Source: an uncultured Parabacteroides sp. | Lineage (GTDB): Bacteria; Bacteroidota; Bacteroidia; Bacteroidales; Tannerellaceae | Direction: 5' to 3' | DNA length: 31,943 nucleotides | Assembly: GCA_900552465.1 (NCBI GenBank) | Contig: URZO01000047.1 | Location: 1-31,943 of the forward strand | In this document: positions 31,909 to 31,943 of the stretch, one piece after another | Layout: the number at the start of each line of letters is the position of its first letter | How positions within the stretch are numbered: the first letter of the stretch is position 1 | Position numbers and translations under genes: made by a program | Notes under the pieces: model-generated | The model's database searches: none | What the model was told of the DNA's origin: nothing | Seen by the model: the letters and a program-made list of their open reading frames with translations, nothing else

Positions 31909-31943
31909 GAATATTTGAATCAAAAGAGCAGGCTTCGTAGGGG

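Noticed and set aside
1..31943. tRNA, rRNA, integrase, intact insertion sequence or attachment sites
   Set aside because: None was recognised by reading both strands; the only mobile-type sequences are the two broken Rpn remnants at the right end.

Overview
The window looks like chromosomal DNA from a gut-type member of the Bacteroidales. A Parabacteroides-like genome is my best guess, but that is inference. Reasons: promoters of the Bacteroidota form (TAnnTTTG at -7, in one case TTTG at -33 with a 20-nt spacer), short signal peptides ending in AQ, lipoproteins with acidic residues straight after the lipobox cysteine, a methylmalonyl-CoA decarboxylase operon with a lamin-tail/OadG fusion, and Rpn-type PDDEXK remnants. 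No tRNA, rRNA, CRISPR array, intact insertion sequence or prophage was seen.

Layout. (1) 1-3234: housekeeping. yicC, gmk, a 59-aa membrane protein missed by length filters and nadD run leftward from one promoter; tsaB runs rightward. A long hairpin lies between the two promoters. (2) 3316-9879: a tight six-gene leftward operon: an SPFH protein with four zinc ribbons, a small membrane protein, a 639-aa membrane/coiled-coil protein, two paralogous helical proteins and a bactofilin-like beta-helix protein. It looks like an uncharacterised membrane-associated assembly. (3) 10021-18982: nine leftward genes for envelope proteins: an E/K-rich secreted protein, a TRL-family lipoprotein, a secreted protein, a zinc-ribbon/TM/MORN-like protein, a secreted protein, an NTF2-like protein, a protein with PEGA-like N-terminus and barrel-like C-terminus, and two surface lipoproteins that share one N-terminal module but carry different C-terminal heads (leucine-rich repeats versus GLUG-like repeats). 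(4) 18983-19541: a divergent regulatory region with two promoters, an interlocked repeat, an orphan terminator and a ~195-nt leader. (5) 19542-25298: a rightward operon: barrel-like protein (paralogue of one in block 3), oversized ECF-type sigma factor, zinc-finger anti-sigma factor, LPP20/DUF4384-like lipoprotein, secreted transglutaminase-fold protein and secreted caspase-fold protease with an EF-hand. A Crp/Fnr-family regulator and a 50-aa membrane protein follow. (6) 26348-30913, leftward: mce, mmdA, oadG-like, mmdC and mmdB, for the methylmalonyl-CoA to propionyl-CoA steps of succinate/propionate fermentation with sodium pumping. (7) 31163-31908: two decayed Rpn-family (PDDEXK) genes.

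The best candidates for undescribed biology are blocks 3-5 (a divergent sigma/anti-sigma locus with two extracytoplasmic cysteine-protease folds and modular surface lipoproteins) and block 2 (the SPFH/zinc-ribbon/bactofilin-like operon). All family calls come from reading the sequence; no database search was run.
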